Notes: generated by a model from the sequence alone, not told the origin. DNA of 52,591 nt from Bacteroidetes bacterium 46-16 (GCA_001897835.1 MKUN01000032.1:49595-102185); one strand, 5' to 3'. Shown: positions 1 through 9,828, counted from the stretch's first letter. Program-made: numbers and translations.

Positions 1-1
1 T

Positions 2-466
2 TCGCTGACGGCCATGCTGCAACTGCCACAGCAGCAGCATTACCAGCGCTGGCCCTTTATGGGTGTGCACCTCTTCCTCAATAATTATGTGGGCAATAGC
101 TACGATGACGAGATCGCCTGGATGAAACACTTCATCCGCCAGCGTATCTACTGGCTCGATGCCCAGTGGTATGATGCCTCCTGCCTCGATACCGCCGCAC
201 CGGTACATGCGCCCCTGCTGGCCGCAGCTACCACGCTGCAGCTATACCCCAACCCCGCCCGCGATCAGCTTAACATAGTGGCCAACGGCAGCATCAGCAG
301 CCTGGCCATCTACAATATGATGGGCCAGAAAGTGCATGAGCAGGGCGTGAATGGCAGCAAATGCAGCATAGCACTGAAACAACGCGCCCTGCCCGCAGGT
401 ATCTATACCCTCATACTCCACAGCCCCGCCGGGGATATCAGGAGGAATTTTGTGCTGGAGGAGTGA
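2..466 (+). CDS. CotH-like protein, C-terminal part, with T9SS sorting domain (5' truncated)
   Basis: The reading frame is open from the first bases of the window, so the gene begins outside it; only about 154 codons are seen. The first part (WPFMG..., then a stretch ending in WLDAQW) resembles the end of CotH-kinase-like secreted proteins of Bacteroidota. Roughly the last 75 residues form a type A T9SS C-terminal domain: the YPNPARDQLNI motif, then short beta strands (SLAIYNMMGQKV) and a final PAGIYTLIL ... RRNFVLEE. Such proteins are exported by Sec, cross the outer membrane through the type IX system and lose this domain. The sorting domain is certain; the CotH assignment is an inference from a short C-terminal stretch. 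Confidence 0.75.
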   Translation, partial: SLTAMLQLPQQQHYQRWPFMGVHLFLNNYVGNSYDDEIAWMKHFIRQRIYWLDAQWYDASCLDTAAPVHAPLLAAATTLQLYPNPARDQLNIVANGSISSLAIYNMMGQKVHEQGVNGSKCSIALKQRALPAGIYTLILHSPAGDIRRNFVLEE

Positions 467-565
467 TAGATCCCCCCCTTGTGCGAGGCAATGTGCAGCC
501 AGCGAAGGGGGACTAAGGGGGATGTAAATGGCTCAATAGCCATGACTGATCTCAGCGCCGCCCGC

Positions 566-880
566 TTAGCTGCCTGCCAGTGCTGTGCCGAATATACCCA
601 CTGCCAGTTCTGCCCATACCAGGAAGAGCGCCAGCAGTAGCAGGCCAATGAAGAAAAAACGGTATCCGCTTGTCTTTACTTTCCGCATCACCAGCTCGCA
701 GGCCAGCCCCGTGCCGAATAGCAGCACCCCGGCCACTGCAAAGTCAATAGCGGTCCATTGTACGCCGCTGCCCTCAAACTGCATTGCGATCAGCGGTATG
801 CACAGCAGCCCCGCAGCGGTCAGCATAATGGCCGCAAATCTTTTGCTCTCTATATTACTAGTCTTCGTGTTCATAGACAT
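566..880 (-). CDS. Small conserved integral membrane protein
   Basis: This is a 104-residue protein with about three to four hydrophobic helices: residues 15-33, 43-62 and 73-98 (approximate). It contains the segment DFAVAGVLLFGTGLACELV, which I recall from an uncharacterised family of small bacterial membrane proteins. There are no catalytic motifs and the function is unknown. Translation could start at Met1 or Met3. A good Bacteroidota promoter lies about 45 bp upstream on the same strand. It converges with the CotH-like gene, and the gap at 467-565 shows no clear terminator. Confidence 0.7.
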   Translation of the reverse strand: MSMNTKTSNIESKRFAAIMLTAAGLLCIPLIAMQFEGSGVQWTAIDFAVAGVLLFGTGLACELVMRKVKTSGYRFFFIGLLLLALFLVWAELAVGIFGTALAGS

Positions 881-927
881 TGTCTTTTTAGCATCGGTTT
901 ACAATAATTAAAAAGTACTTTGTATTT

Positions 928-958
928 CAAAGTTAGTAATTGTTTTATTTACTGCCAA
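928..958 (-). promoter_or_regulatory. Bacteroidota promoter for the small membrane protein
   Basis: On the minus strand, TAacTTTG (935 to 928) matches the -7 consensus TAnnTTTG, and a TTG lies 20 bases upstream of it (958 to 956), matching the -33 element. The predicted start is near 922, leaving a leader of about 40 nt. Confidence 0.55.
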
Positions 959-1459
959 AAGTAAAGGGGGCATATAGTGGGGGATATCTGTGCAGGGATT
1001 GCGATATGCTCATACAAGGCTGCTCTTTTTTTGACTCTTAGGTATTTCTTGTTTATAAAAGAAGGACGCCATACTTGCCAATCTGGAGATTGACTACCTA
1101 GGAGTAAGTTGCTGTTATGCAATATAAGAATGACTGTCGATTGTTTTAAATCCTCTCAGCACTTCATATGTGCTGAAGTACTTGAACGTTTGAGGTGGGG
1201 AGAATTTTGGAAATTGTCTTTCCCACTGGCGCGAGTCTGTAGCGTGGCTATTTCCCTGGCGGACTCGTGTCTTGTAAATTCAGCCGGTTTGCAACCGGAG
1301 TTCACGGATAGCATGTTGAGCAATACCCCCATTGGCGAAGCATAGCTACGCAAAAATCTTTTACCATACCCCAATTTCAAGGGTATCATACCGCTAAAAA
1401 CAGGGTATCATAAAAATCCCTTTTGTTCATCCCATTTCCCCATAAGAACTTTGTAGCGA

Positions 1460-1634
1460 AGCAGGTCTTTTGCCCCGCAAAAGCCTGCTGAAGCTCTTTG
1501 AAATATCGCTAAGGCAAAGGTGAACAAGTTTACCTTTGGGTACATCTGCTTTATGCTCATAAGGCAGCATTAACGGGCCTTTCCGCCCCATAAGGGCCAT
1601 TGAAAAGTAAACACCTTTTCGCGTTTACTTTTCA
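1460..1634. repeat. Run of consecutive inverted repeats
   Basis: At least four hairpins follow one another. They are AGCAGG(T)CTTTTGC with GCAAAAGCCTGCT (1460-1489, one bulged base), CAAAGGTGAAC with GTTTACCTTTG (1515-1538, one wobble), CTGCTTTATG with CATAAGGCAG (1546-1567, one mismatch) and TGAAAAGTAAAC with GTTTACTTTTCA (1601-1634, perfect 12-bp stem with a 10-base loop). None is followed by a long T tract, so ordinary terminators are not the obvious explanation. The function is unknown. Confidence 0.6.
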
Positions 1635-1649
1635 CTTAAGCTCCAGCAC

Positions 1650-1705
1650 CGTCATTGCGAGAAGCAGCAAAGCCGTCTGTAGGGCGCGACGAAGCAATCT
1701 TGTTA
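1650..1705. repeat. CGTCATTGCGAG-type interspersed palindromic repeat
   Basis: The segment starts CGTCATTGCGAGAAGC and ends GCGACGAAGCAATCTTGTTAC. From memory this resembles a short intergenic palindromic repeat common in several bacterial groups, including Bacteroidota (a form of CGTCATTGCGAG...GAAGCAATC). Only one copy is present here, so repetition in the genome is not demonstrated. Confidence 0.4.
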
Positions 1706-1770
1706 CAACACGGATGCACTCGCCAATAACATGTCACCGCTCCTTTGGAGAGGCCGGGTGAGGCAAAAAA

Positions 1771-1882
1771 CCGGAAACGACCAGAACTCCTCTCCTGGTC
1801 GGTCGCTGAAAAGACAAACCGGAAACGCCCAGAACTCCTCTCCTGGTCGGCCACTGAAAAGACAAACCGGAAACGACCAGAA
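1771..1882. repeat. 48-bp tandem repeat, about 2.3 copies, each with a hairpin
   Basis: Units start with CCGGAAACG at 1771, 1819 and 1867; the third is cut off after about 16 bases. Each full unit contains CGACCAG (or CGCCCAG) and CTGGTCG around a 10-base spacer, giving a 7-bp stem (1778-1784 with 1795-1801 in the first). The period is a multiple of three and reads as 16-residue peptide repeats on both strands, but nothing else supports coding. CCGGAAA recurs singly near 1945 and 2015. Confidence 0.75.
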
Positions 1883-2045
1883 ATTACACTGAAACCTTGT
1901 ATGATATATCAGGCAAGGCTTTCAGCCGCTACCCCCTCCCAAAACCGGAAATCTTTTTATGAGCACAAAAGCAGAAATGATAAAGAAAGTGAATAAATAC
2001 TTTTTACCGGGAACCGGAAATTAGCGCCCCAATAACCCATCAATC

Positions 2046-2095
2046 TATCAACCATTCCACTTATCAACACCCTGCCAACATATCAACTTATCAAC
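2046..2095 (+). repeat. Four TATCAAC motifs upstream of gyrB
   Basis: TATCAAC occurs at 2046, 2062, 2081 and 2089 on the same strand, just before the gyrB promoter. Two are preceded by T (TTATCAAC), loosely resembling a DnaA box but differing at the central C. This may be low-complexity sequence or a protein-binding cluster. Confidence 0.4.
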
Positions 2096-2129
2096 CTGCC
2101 AATTATGCGGATAAAAGAGCAAAAAACGT

Positions 2130-2137
2130 TATCTTTG
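2130..2137 (+). promoter_or_regulatory. -7 promoter element of gyrB
   Basis: TAtcTTTG matches the Bacteroidota -7 element exactly. A canonical -33 TTG is not seen at the ideal spacing. The predicted transcript starts near 2143, giving a leader of about 95 nt before the gyrB ATG. Confidence 0.5.
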
Positions 2138-2232
2138 TAGCTACAGGAACCAGGTTGGTTTTATGATTTTTTGCCATGCATCCGGGGCAGGCGTTTTATA
2201 GGATTTTACCCATAAGAATTAGCCCGGCATAA

Positions 2233-4218
<1,986 letters not shown>

Positions 4219-4261
4219 TGATAGCCCGGGTAAGCCCGGTTGATGAAGATATAAAAGCAAA

Positions 4262-4290
4262 AGCCTTACGGGAACGTAAGGCTCTTTCAT
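4262..4290 (+). terminator. Intrinsic terminator of gyrB
   Basis: A perfect 9-bp stem AGCCTTACG/CGTAAGGCT with a GGAA tetraloop (4262-4283) is followed by CTTTCATTT. It lies 44 bp after the gyrB stop. Confidence 0.8.
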
Positions 4291-4348
4291 TTCGGTTACC
4301 TGTGCGAAAACAAGCGTACCTTTTACCCCTATTGAAACGAAAGCTTGT

Positions 4349-4380
4349 AAAAGATACTGCAACCCTCGCGTTGCAGTATC
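4349..4380 (-). terminator. Stem-loop, probable terminator of the leftward outer-membrane genes
   Basis: A perfect 11-bp stem GATACTGCAAC/GTTGCAGTATC encloses a 6-base loop. Read on the minus strand it is followed by four T residues, so it most likely ends transcription of the leftward gene at 4511-5191. The T tract is short, which is common for terminators in this window. Confidence 0.6.
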
Positions 4381-4510
4381 GATAATTTCATTAACAATCA
4401 GTGTAAATAACTAACCAAAAATCTTAGCCTAATATACTGCGTTTGAAGTATAACTCCAAGTATATATTTATGCATTAAGTAAAATGTGGTGTATAAAGGC
4501 AGGAAAGCGA

Positions 4511-5191
4511 CTAAAACTTATAAGAGAGGCCGCAGTTAAAAAGGCCCCGGAAACCAAAACCCAGTTCTGCAAAGCCGCCCAGCCTGCCGCCGTAACGGAA
4601 GCCCGCTGCCTGGTATAGATTGAAATGGCCGGTGGTTACGGAAGCGCGTGTATCGCGCGAATAGCCGGGAGCAATGACACAGTACCACGATTTTCTTCCC
4701 CAGGCCCTGAAGACGAAGGTTACTTCTGGTGCGATCGTGATTACCCGCTGTTTGTAGTCGATATGGGCATACCTGTGGTAATAGTCAACCCGCTTACCTG
4801 TTAAGTGCTCGACGGCAAAGCACAGGCCCAGGGCAAAGTGGGGACTGATGTAATACTTTGCGCCGAGTGCTGTAGTACCGAGTGGCTCGGGTGCATCGAA
4901 ACCGTCATCGCGCCCGTTGACAATGTTTTCAGCCGAGGTGGTGGAATAAGTAAGGATGCCGTAGCCTAAATGGATATCGATCATGCGCTGCTCGTTCACG
5001 GTGTCGTAGCTATACAGCTTCATTAGCGCGCGTTCTTCAGCCCATGCTTTCCGGGCGCTGTCGCGGTGCTGTCTTCTTTGTTCGCGGCGTTGTTCCTTTG
5101 CCAGCTTACGGTAATTGGTATCGTTATCCCGAGCCTGGGCATGAGTGATACAGGGTAACAGTAATAAAAGAAGTAAGGTATATGGTCTCAA
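4511..5191 (-). CDS. Exported outer-membrane-type protein, paralogue of its upstream neighbour
   Basis: This 226-residue protein has an N-terminal signal peptide (RPYTLLLLLLLPCITHAQA, cleavage near 20). A highly charged linker rich in Arg/Lys/Glu follows (about 22-55), then a region of alternating short strands with Gly and aromatic residues, ending in Phe as outer-membrane barrels do. Its last 18 residues, ELGFGFRGLFNCGLSYKF, closely resemble the end of the upstream gene product, so the two are paralogues. They lie 51 bp apart on the same strand and are likely co-transcribed. The function is unknown; an outer-membrane beta-barrel or surface protein is an inference. Confidence 0.7.
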   Translation of the reverse strand: MRPYTLLLLLLLPCITHAQARDNDTNYRKLAKEQRREQRRQHRDSARKAWAEERALMKLYSYDTVNEQRMIDIHLGYGILTYSTTSAENIVNGRDDGFDAPEPLGTTALGAKYYISPHFALGLCFAVEHLTGKRVDYYHRYAHIDYKQRVITIAPEVTFVFRAWGRKSWYCVIAPGYSRDTRASVTTGHFNLYQAAGFRYGGRLGGFAELGFGFRGLFNCGLSYKF

Positions 5192-5242
5192 AACAAATGA
5201 GGTTTATGAAGCTAGACGCAAGAATAGTGCCATTCATTGCAT

Positions 5243-5968
5243 CTAAAAACGGCAGGATAAGCCCAGGTTCAAAAGCCCTTTGTAACCAAAGCCCAGCTCT
5301 ACCAGGGCCGCAACCATACCCCCAAAGCGAAAGCAGCAGGGGCTTACCTGGAGGTTGTAATGCCCTGAAGACTCCTGCGTGACCGGTGCTGTGCTGCTGT
5401 GGTTGTAATAGGGTTGATCGAAATTATAATGGACCGTTTCATAAGAGTAGCCGCCCTCCAGTGAGCCGTAGAACATAACATAGCACTGCTTCAGGAAAAA
5501 CAATGAAAAGGATGCTGCTACAGTATAGATACCCGACCTGTAGGTACCTATCTGCTGACCTGAAACGGACCCATGATTTGCCAGCCCGGAATATAGTTTG
5601 CCCTCCAGCGGCTCGGCAGCGAAGTTTAAACCCAAGGCGATGGAATTGCCCACAAAATAACTGGCCCCGGCATAATAGGTGATGAGCTGCGAAGGCTGGT
5701 AACGCCAGCCATATGACCTGCCACCCCAAAAGCGAATGAAATCGGTACCATCAAAAATACCGGCGCCTGCAGTGATGAGGAACGAGCCTTTGGGATTGAT
5801 GCGATTGCTATCGAAACGTTGTTTGGCCTGATCTATTCTCTCTTTGAGCTCGATGCGCGTACTATCTAAACCTTGTTCAGCCTTGTGTATTCTTTGAGCG
5901 CTAGCGAAAGAGGCGCAAAGCAGTAAAGACAGTAAGAAAGATAAGGAGCGAGGTTTCATCCGGCGCAA
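5243..5968 (-). CDS. Exported outer-membrane-type protein (tandem paralogue)
   Basis: This 241-residue protein has a signal peptide (SFLLSLLLCASFASAQ, cleavage near residue 25). A short charged, predicted helical stretch with two similar segments follows (GLDSTRIELKERIDQ and QRFDSNRINPKG). The rest is rich in Gly, Tyr and Phe, with strand-like alternation and a terminal Phe. The C-terminus ELGFGYKGLLNLGLSCRF matches that of the downstream gene. The start could be Met1 or Met4 (nine bases downstream). The function is unknown. The unit begins after the stem-loop at 6011-6039 that ends yidC; no clear -7 element was found between them. Confidence 0.7.
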   Translation of the reverse strand: MRRMKPRSLSFLLSLLLCASFASAQRIHKAEQGLDSTRIELKERIDQAKQRFDSNRINPKGSFLITAGAGIFDGTDFIRFWGGRSYGWRYQPSQLITYYAGASYFVGNSIALGLNFAAEPLEGKLYSGLANHGSVSGQQIGTYRSGIYTVAASFSLFFLKQCYVMFYGSLEGGYSYETVHYNFDQPYYNHSSTAPVTQESSGHYNLQVSPCCFRFGGMVAALVELGFGYKGLLNLGLSCRF

Positions 5969-6010
5969 GTTTAGGTAATGCGGGCAATAATAATGCCATA
6001 TTGATAATTA

Positions 6011-6039
6011 CAAAGGGCTAAGATATTCTTAGCCCTTTG
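6011..6039 (-). terminator. Strong stem-loop after yidC
   Basis: A perfect 13-bp stem CAAAGGGCTAAGA/TCTTAGCCCTTTG with a 3-base loop lies 22 bp past the yidC stop on the minus strand. It lacks a long T tract, but its position fits a terminator. Confidence 0.7.
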
Positions 6040-6060
6040 AGTGTATATAAAGCGTGGTGT

Positions 6061-7890
6061 TTATTTCTTGTTGATGCGCGGTTGCTGTTTGGCCTTTTCC
6101 TGCTGTGTTCTCTGTATCTCCTCGAGGCGCTGCTGCCATTTGGATGGGGTGGCCGGCTTGTTGCGGTTCTCCTGCATCTTGGCATGTATGGCCTTCTCGT
6201 TGATGAAGTATTTCTGTATCACGAACTGCTGCGTGATACTGATCATGTTGGAGAAGAAGTAATAGAAGGTAAGGGCAGCAGCCATCTGGTTGAAGACACC
6301 AAGCAGGATGAAGGGGAATACAAAAGGCATATACTTCATCACCGGATTGTTAGGGTCTTGTGTGGTCATGTTCCTGTTGTACAGGGCGAGGAAGAGGCTC
6401 GATGCGGTCATCAGCAGGGTGAAGAGGCTGATATGATCGCCATAGCCTGGTATCTTGAAGGGCAGGTGTGCAATGCTATCGTATGTAGAAAGATCCTGCG
6501 CCCAGAGGAATGACTTTTGCCTCAGCTCGATGGACGAAGGGAAGAAGTAGTACATGGCAAAGAGGAAGGGCATCTGCAACACCGTAGGCAGGCAGCCGCC
6601 CAGGGGGTTGACCCCTGCACTGCGGTAGAGCTTCATCTGCTCCATGCCGAACTTCTGCTGGTCGTCGGGGAACTGCTTGCGCAGCTCATCGAGCTCGGGC
6701 TTGAGCACGCGCATCTTGGCCGCAGACAGGTAACTCTTATAGGTAAAGAATGAGAGCAGCAGGCGTATGATGATGGTCATCAGTATGATGATGATGCCAT
6801 AGTTGCCAATGAAGCTGCTGAGCACATTGAAGATGGGTATGATGAGCCACTTATTGACATACTTTACAAATGCCATGACGCCATAACCGAGGGGCACCAT
6901 TTCTTCGAGGCCTATCTTATAGGAGTGCAGTGTTTTGTAATGGTTGGGGCCTATGTACCATTTTAATGCTACAGTACCATTATTCAGCGGTACATCGAAA
7001 GTGTTGTTGACCCGCGCAACTATATTGGTGTCGGAAGGCGGCGGGGTAACGGTGGCGTTGATATTCACTTTGCTGAAACCGTCATCTGCAATAAGTGTGG
7101 AGTTGAAGAAGTGCATGCGAACGCCCAGCCAGTGTGTGCGGTCCTCGAGCGACTCCTTTTTATCGCCGCGTATGGTGAAATAGTCGTGATCCTTGTTGGA
7201 GAAACGGTAATATATTTGACTGCTGGTGCGCTCGCTGGTAATGTCTTTTTCGGTATGCAGGGTGCTTGTCTCCCAGCTCATGGGCAGGCTGTTGGCCATC
7301 ATACCTGTGAGGCGGATATTGCAGGTCATCATATAATCATCGGCAGGCAGGTTGTAGATGATATCCACTTTTTTGCCCTCGCCGAGATCGGCCATGAAAT
7401 CGATGGTCTTGCCACCATCGGGCGCATTAGTGACGGTGGGTGTGTAATAAAGGTCGGAAGTGGCGACCGCACCATTATTGATGGGGAGTATGGCGCTGAG
7501 CCTGTTGCCTTGCCCATCGAAAAGAATGAGGGGCTGTTTGGTATATGTCTTATAATCTTTAATGTCCGCACTTACCGGGTAGGCCCCTTTGGAACTGAAT
7601 TCGAGGGCCAGCTTCTTGTTCTCTACCTTTACGGTTTGGGCAGTACCATTAAAAGCGGGGGGCATTGCTTTGCGGAGCGAGTCGTTGAGTGAATCGGCGG
7701 GTGTGCTTGCCGTAGTGGTTGCGGCTACCTGCCTGGCAGTATCGAGGGCTTTGGGGTGCGCTTTGGCATATGCTATAGAATCGGCTTTTTTCTGCTCATA
7801 ATATGCATCCTGCGATTTCTGGTTATATATGACATAACCTATCAGCAGCACTGCCAGCAGGGAAAACCCAATTATTGTATTACGATCCAT
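6061..7890 (-). CDS. yidC: Membrane protein insertase YidC
   Basis: YidC inserts and folds inner-membrane proteins, alone or with SecYEG. The 609-residue protein starts MDRNTIIGFSL with a first transmembrane helix (about 5-21). A large periplasmic domain follows, then the conserved insertase core beginning near YGIIIILMTIIIRLLLSFF, which carries the functionally important Arg in the groove. Further helices and PLGGCLPTVLQMPFLFAMYY are typical of the YidC/Oxa1 family. The C-terminus is a basic, Gln/Lys-rich tail, as is usual for ribosome-contacting tails. A -7 element sits 20 bp upstream of the start codon and a stem-loop follows the stop, so it appears to be monocistronic. Confidence 0.93.
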   Translation of the reverse strand: MDRNTIIGFSLLAVLLIGYVIYNQKSQDAYYEQKKADSIAYAKAHPKALDTARQVAATTTASTPADSLNDSLRKAMPPAFNGTAQTVKVENKKLALEFSSKGAYPVSADIKDYKTYTKQPLILFDGQGNRLSAILPINNGAVATSDLYYTPTVTNAPDGGKTIDFMADLGEGKKVDIIYNLPADDYMMTCNIRLTGMMANSLPMSWETSTLHTEKDITSERTSSQIYYRFSNKDHDYFTIRGDKKESLEDRTHWLGVRMHFFNSTLIADDGFSKVNINATVTPPPSDTNIVARVNNTFDVPLNNGTVALKWYIGPNHYKTLHSYKIGLEEMVPLGYGVMAFVKYVNKWLIIPIFNVLSSFIGNYGIIIILMTIIIRLLLSFFTYKSYLSAAKMRVLKPELDELRKQFPDDQQKFGMEQMKLYRSAGVNPLGGCLPTVLQMPFLFAMYYFFPSSIELRQKSFLWAQDLSTYDSIAHLPFKIPGYGDHISLFTLLMTASSLFLALYNRNMTTQDPNNPVMKYMPFVFPFILLGVFNQMAAALTFYYFFSNMISITQQFVIQKYFINEKAIHAKMQENRNKPATPSKWQQRLEEIQRTQQEKAKQQPRINKK

Positions 7891-7909
7891 GTATGCAAAA
7901 AATGAGGTG

Positions 7910-7917
7910 CAAAGGTA
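7910..7917 (-). promoter_or_regulatory. -7 promoter element of yidC
   Basis: The minus-strand TAccTTTG (7917 to 7910) matches the Bacteroidota -7 element. The predicted leader is about 14 nt. No good -33 TTG is seen. Confidence 0.5.
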
Positions 7918-8004
7918 AATTATTTATGACGGAATCCCATTCCGGCCATCGGGGAATACCGGGTTAAAAAACGGTAAACTATTAGAATTTTCGGTCAAAA
8001 GAAG

Positions 8005-8012
8005 TATTTTAG
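8005..8012 (+). promoter_or_regulatory. Possible -7 element of the bactofilin gene
   Basis: TAttTTAG differs from the TAnnTTTG consensus at one position and lies 40 bp upstream of the start codon. Confidence 0.3.
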
Positions 8013-8051
8013 TAATCCCCTACACATTTTCTTATACAAAAACATATATAT

Positions 8052-8492
8052 ATGTTTGCAAAAGACAAAAGAAACAGTAACGGGCGACAGGCTGATTACC
8101 CGGTAGGATCTGTGACTACCATAGCTCACGGAACAAAGATCAGCGGTGATGTGGAATCGGACAATGATATGCGCATAGATGGCACGGTAACGGGCAATAT
8201 CATGTGCAAGGCCAAAGTGGTGCTTGGCGAATCGGGCCATGTGGAAGGCGACCTGCATGCGAATGCTGCAGATGTATTTGGCACGGTGAACGGCCACGTA
8301 TCGACCAAAGACCTGCTGTGCCTGAAGAGCAAGTGTGTGATAAACGGCGACCTGCATGTGGGCAAACTGGATATCGAGCAAACGGCGGTATTCAACGGTA
8401 AGTGCAATATGGTGCAGGAACCGACGACCGCGCAGGCCAAAACCGGCAGCAAGCAGACGGTTACCCTGAATGATTACCTGAGCCAGGATTAG
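8052..8492 (+). CDS. Bactofilin family cytoskeletal protein
   Basis: Bactofilins polymerise without nucleotide into filaments that act in cell shape, wall synthesis or polarity. The 146-residue protein has a short polar N-terminal tail, then the right-handed beta-helix core made of short repeats: VTTIAHGTKISGDVESD, MRIDGTVTGNI, VVLGESGHVEGDLHA, DVFGTVNGHV and CVINGDLHVG. A flexible Thr/Gln-rich C-terminal tail follows. The alternating hydrophobic/Gly-Asp/Asn pattern is diagnostic. It is flanked by divergent yidC and a strong terminator, so it stands alone. Confidence 0.88.
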   Translation: MFAKDKRNSNGRQADYPVGSVTTIAHGTKISGDVESDNDMRIDGTVTGNIMCKAKVVLGESGHVEGDLHANAADVFGTVNGHVSTKDLLCLKSKCVINGDLHVGKLDIEQTAVFNGKCNMVQEPTTAQAKTGSKQTVTLNDYLSQD

Positions 8493-8562
8493 GTTTTGAA
8501 CCGCGATCTATATGATTTAAAAGATTGCCGGGATCTGTTCCGGCGAGTAGTAATATATTATG

Positions 8563-8590
8563 TGGCCCCCGTACGGGGCCATTTTTTTTG
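8563..8590 (+). terminator. Intrinsic terminator of the bactofilin gene
   Basis: A 7-bp GC-rich stem TGGCCCC/GGGGCCA with a 5-base loop (8563-8581) is followed by eight T residues: a classical intrinsic terminator. Confidence 0.9.
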
Positions 8591-8630
8591 AATGCCTCGA
8601 CTGGCCATACCGCATGAAGGGGCACTGAGG

Positions 8631-9605
8631 CTAGGCGGAGAAGTATTTTAACTCTTCTTCGAGGTGCAGGTAAGGATGCTGCTGCATGATATGCTTAATC
8701 TTTTCGGCATAGTTGCTTTTGAACTGTTTGTGCGCTTCGGTTTGGGGGAAGCGGGGCCTGTGCTTTCGGGCGGTGATGATCTCCTGCACCTGATCCATAA
8801 GCGCCCGGGTATTATCTTCGATACAAGCACCTGCAAATTGCTCCCAAACATAGGTGGTGGCCATGTAATTAGGGTGTACAAAATCAATATCGTAATAACG
8901 ATAGTCGCGCAGGATGTCTATGAGCAGCTCATATGCCGGGAAATAAAAAGCATTGTCGTGAATACTGCATAGCTCATGCACGGCCTCTATCAGCCGGGCT
9001 TTGCTGCGGTTGTTGTCCACTACACCATCGCGTATATGGCGTACGGGACTGATGGTGAATATGACCCGGATGCCGGGATTGAGGGCAAATAATTTATCGA
9101 GTGCATTATTTAAGGCTGTGATGATCTCGCGTATGGCGAGGAGCCTTTTCTCGAACCACTGGCCGGGGGCGCGATGATTGTTGGATACAGGCTGGCCGGT
9201 CTCTTTTAAATAGTACTGGAATGCAGAACCGAGGGTTACAATAATCCAATCGGCTGAGCGGATGAAGGCGGCGGCTTCAGTTTGTGCACTGTTGATGGCA
9301 TCGAGCGCAGCCTGCCGGTCGATGTGTGAGAAACGGCTATGATGGTGCCAGCTATTCCATAACTCGTTGAGGTAAAAAAGGTCGTTGTCGCTATATATGC
9401 GCTCCCCGATATAACCATTGATACTATCGGCCACGCTGAGGGGGTTGAACAAAATACCATTGGGGTTGGACAGGACATTGAACTTATGCTGTGCCAGCCT
9501 ATCGGATATGTGCTCGGTAAAGCATGAGCCGGTAAGCAATACTTTATCGGTATAAGCTATTGGCCGGGGAAGTTTTGGTATATCGAGTGTGAGGTGGAGT
9601 TGCAT
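8631..9605 (-). CDS. GSCFA domain-containing protein
   Basis: This 324-residue protein belongs to the GSCFA family, named for the motif seen here as TGSCFTEHI (Gly26-Ser27-Cys28-Phe29). The family is related to SGNH/GDSL-type esterases and is common in Bacteroidota and alphaproteobacteria; substrates are not established. Further conserved segments are FNPLSVADSI, VTLGSAFQYY, TISPVRHIRDGVVDNNRSK and DIDFVHPNYMATTYVWEQF. There is no signal peptide, suggesting a cytoplasmic protein. A CAacTTTG near-match to the -7 element lies at 9635-9628 on its strand. Confidence 0.85.
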   Translation of the reverse strand: MQLHLTLDIPKLPRPIAYTDKVLLTGSCFTEHISDRLAQHKFNVLSNPNGILFNPLSVADSINGYIGERIYSDNDLFYLNELWNSWHHHSRFSHIDRQAALDAINSAQTEAAAFIRSADWIIVTLGSAFQYYLKETGQPVSNNHRAPGQWFEKRLLAIREIITALNNALDKLFALNPGIRVIFTISPVRHIRDGVVDNNRSKARLIEAVHELCSIHDNAFYFPAYELLIDILRDYRYYDIDFVHPNYMATTYVWEQFAGACIEDNTRALMDQVQEIITARKHRPRFPQTEAHKQFKSNYAEKIKHIMQQHPYLHLEEELKYFSA

Positions 9606-9828
9606 TGTTCAATATTCGTATATGGCCCAAAGTTGCCGTAATTATTGGCTATTAAATCATTAGCTGGTTAAAATATATACTAAAAAAGGGTAAAAATACA
9701 AATCCTGATTGCCGAATTGTCAAATTCAATATTTTGGAAAGGGTAAAATGTGCCGTATTGGCACTATATTTAACATGGATTGAAATTTGCCCTAATCAAA
9801 AAAATAATATAGCTCAAAAAAAGGTTTT

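Larger units (their letters stand above)
959..2129. other. Gene-free spacer with many hairpins and short repeats
   Basis: Over 1.1 kb between two genes holds no convincing coding sequence. Open frames here are short, contain repeat-derived peptides and lack family resemblance. It holds a GACTCG/CGAGTC inverted pair (1232-1237 with 1262-1267), a perfect CCGGTT-TGC-AACCGG palindrome (1284-1298), a 10-bp direct repeat gggtatcata (1381-1390 and 1403-1412), a run of hairpins, a 48-bp tandem repeat and four TATCAAC motifs; the larger elements are listed separately. The mix suggests accumulated interspersed repeats or a decayed element rather than one gene. Confidence 0.6.

Noticed and set aside
1156-1389. 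Frames on both strands in the spacer (77-78 codons)
   Set aside because: They contain peptide strings such as HESAREIATLQTRASG that I associate with interspersed intergenic repeats; no promoter or conserved domain.
1427-1600. Minus-strand frame of 57 codons through the hairpin run
   Set aside because: Short, with no recognisable family, and it is interrupted by strong inverted repeats; more likely repeat-derived. Kept only as an alternative reading of the hairpin region.
1771-1882. CRISPR array
   Set aside because: The units are directly adjacent without variable spacers, and no cas genes are present.
1745-1996. Frame encoding 16-residue peptide repeats
   Set aside because: The periodicity comes from the 48-bp DNA repeat; the minus strand gives an equally repetitive frame, and no start signals are seen.
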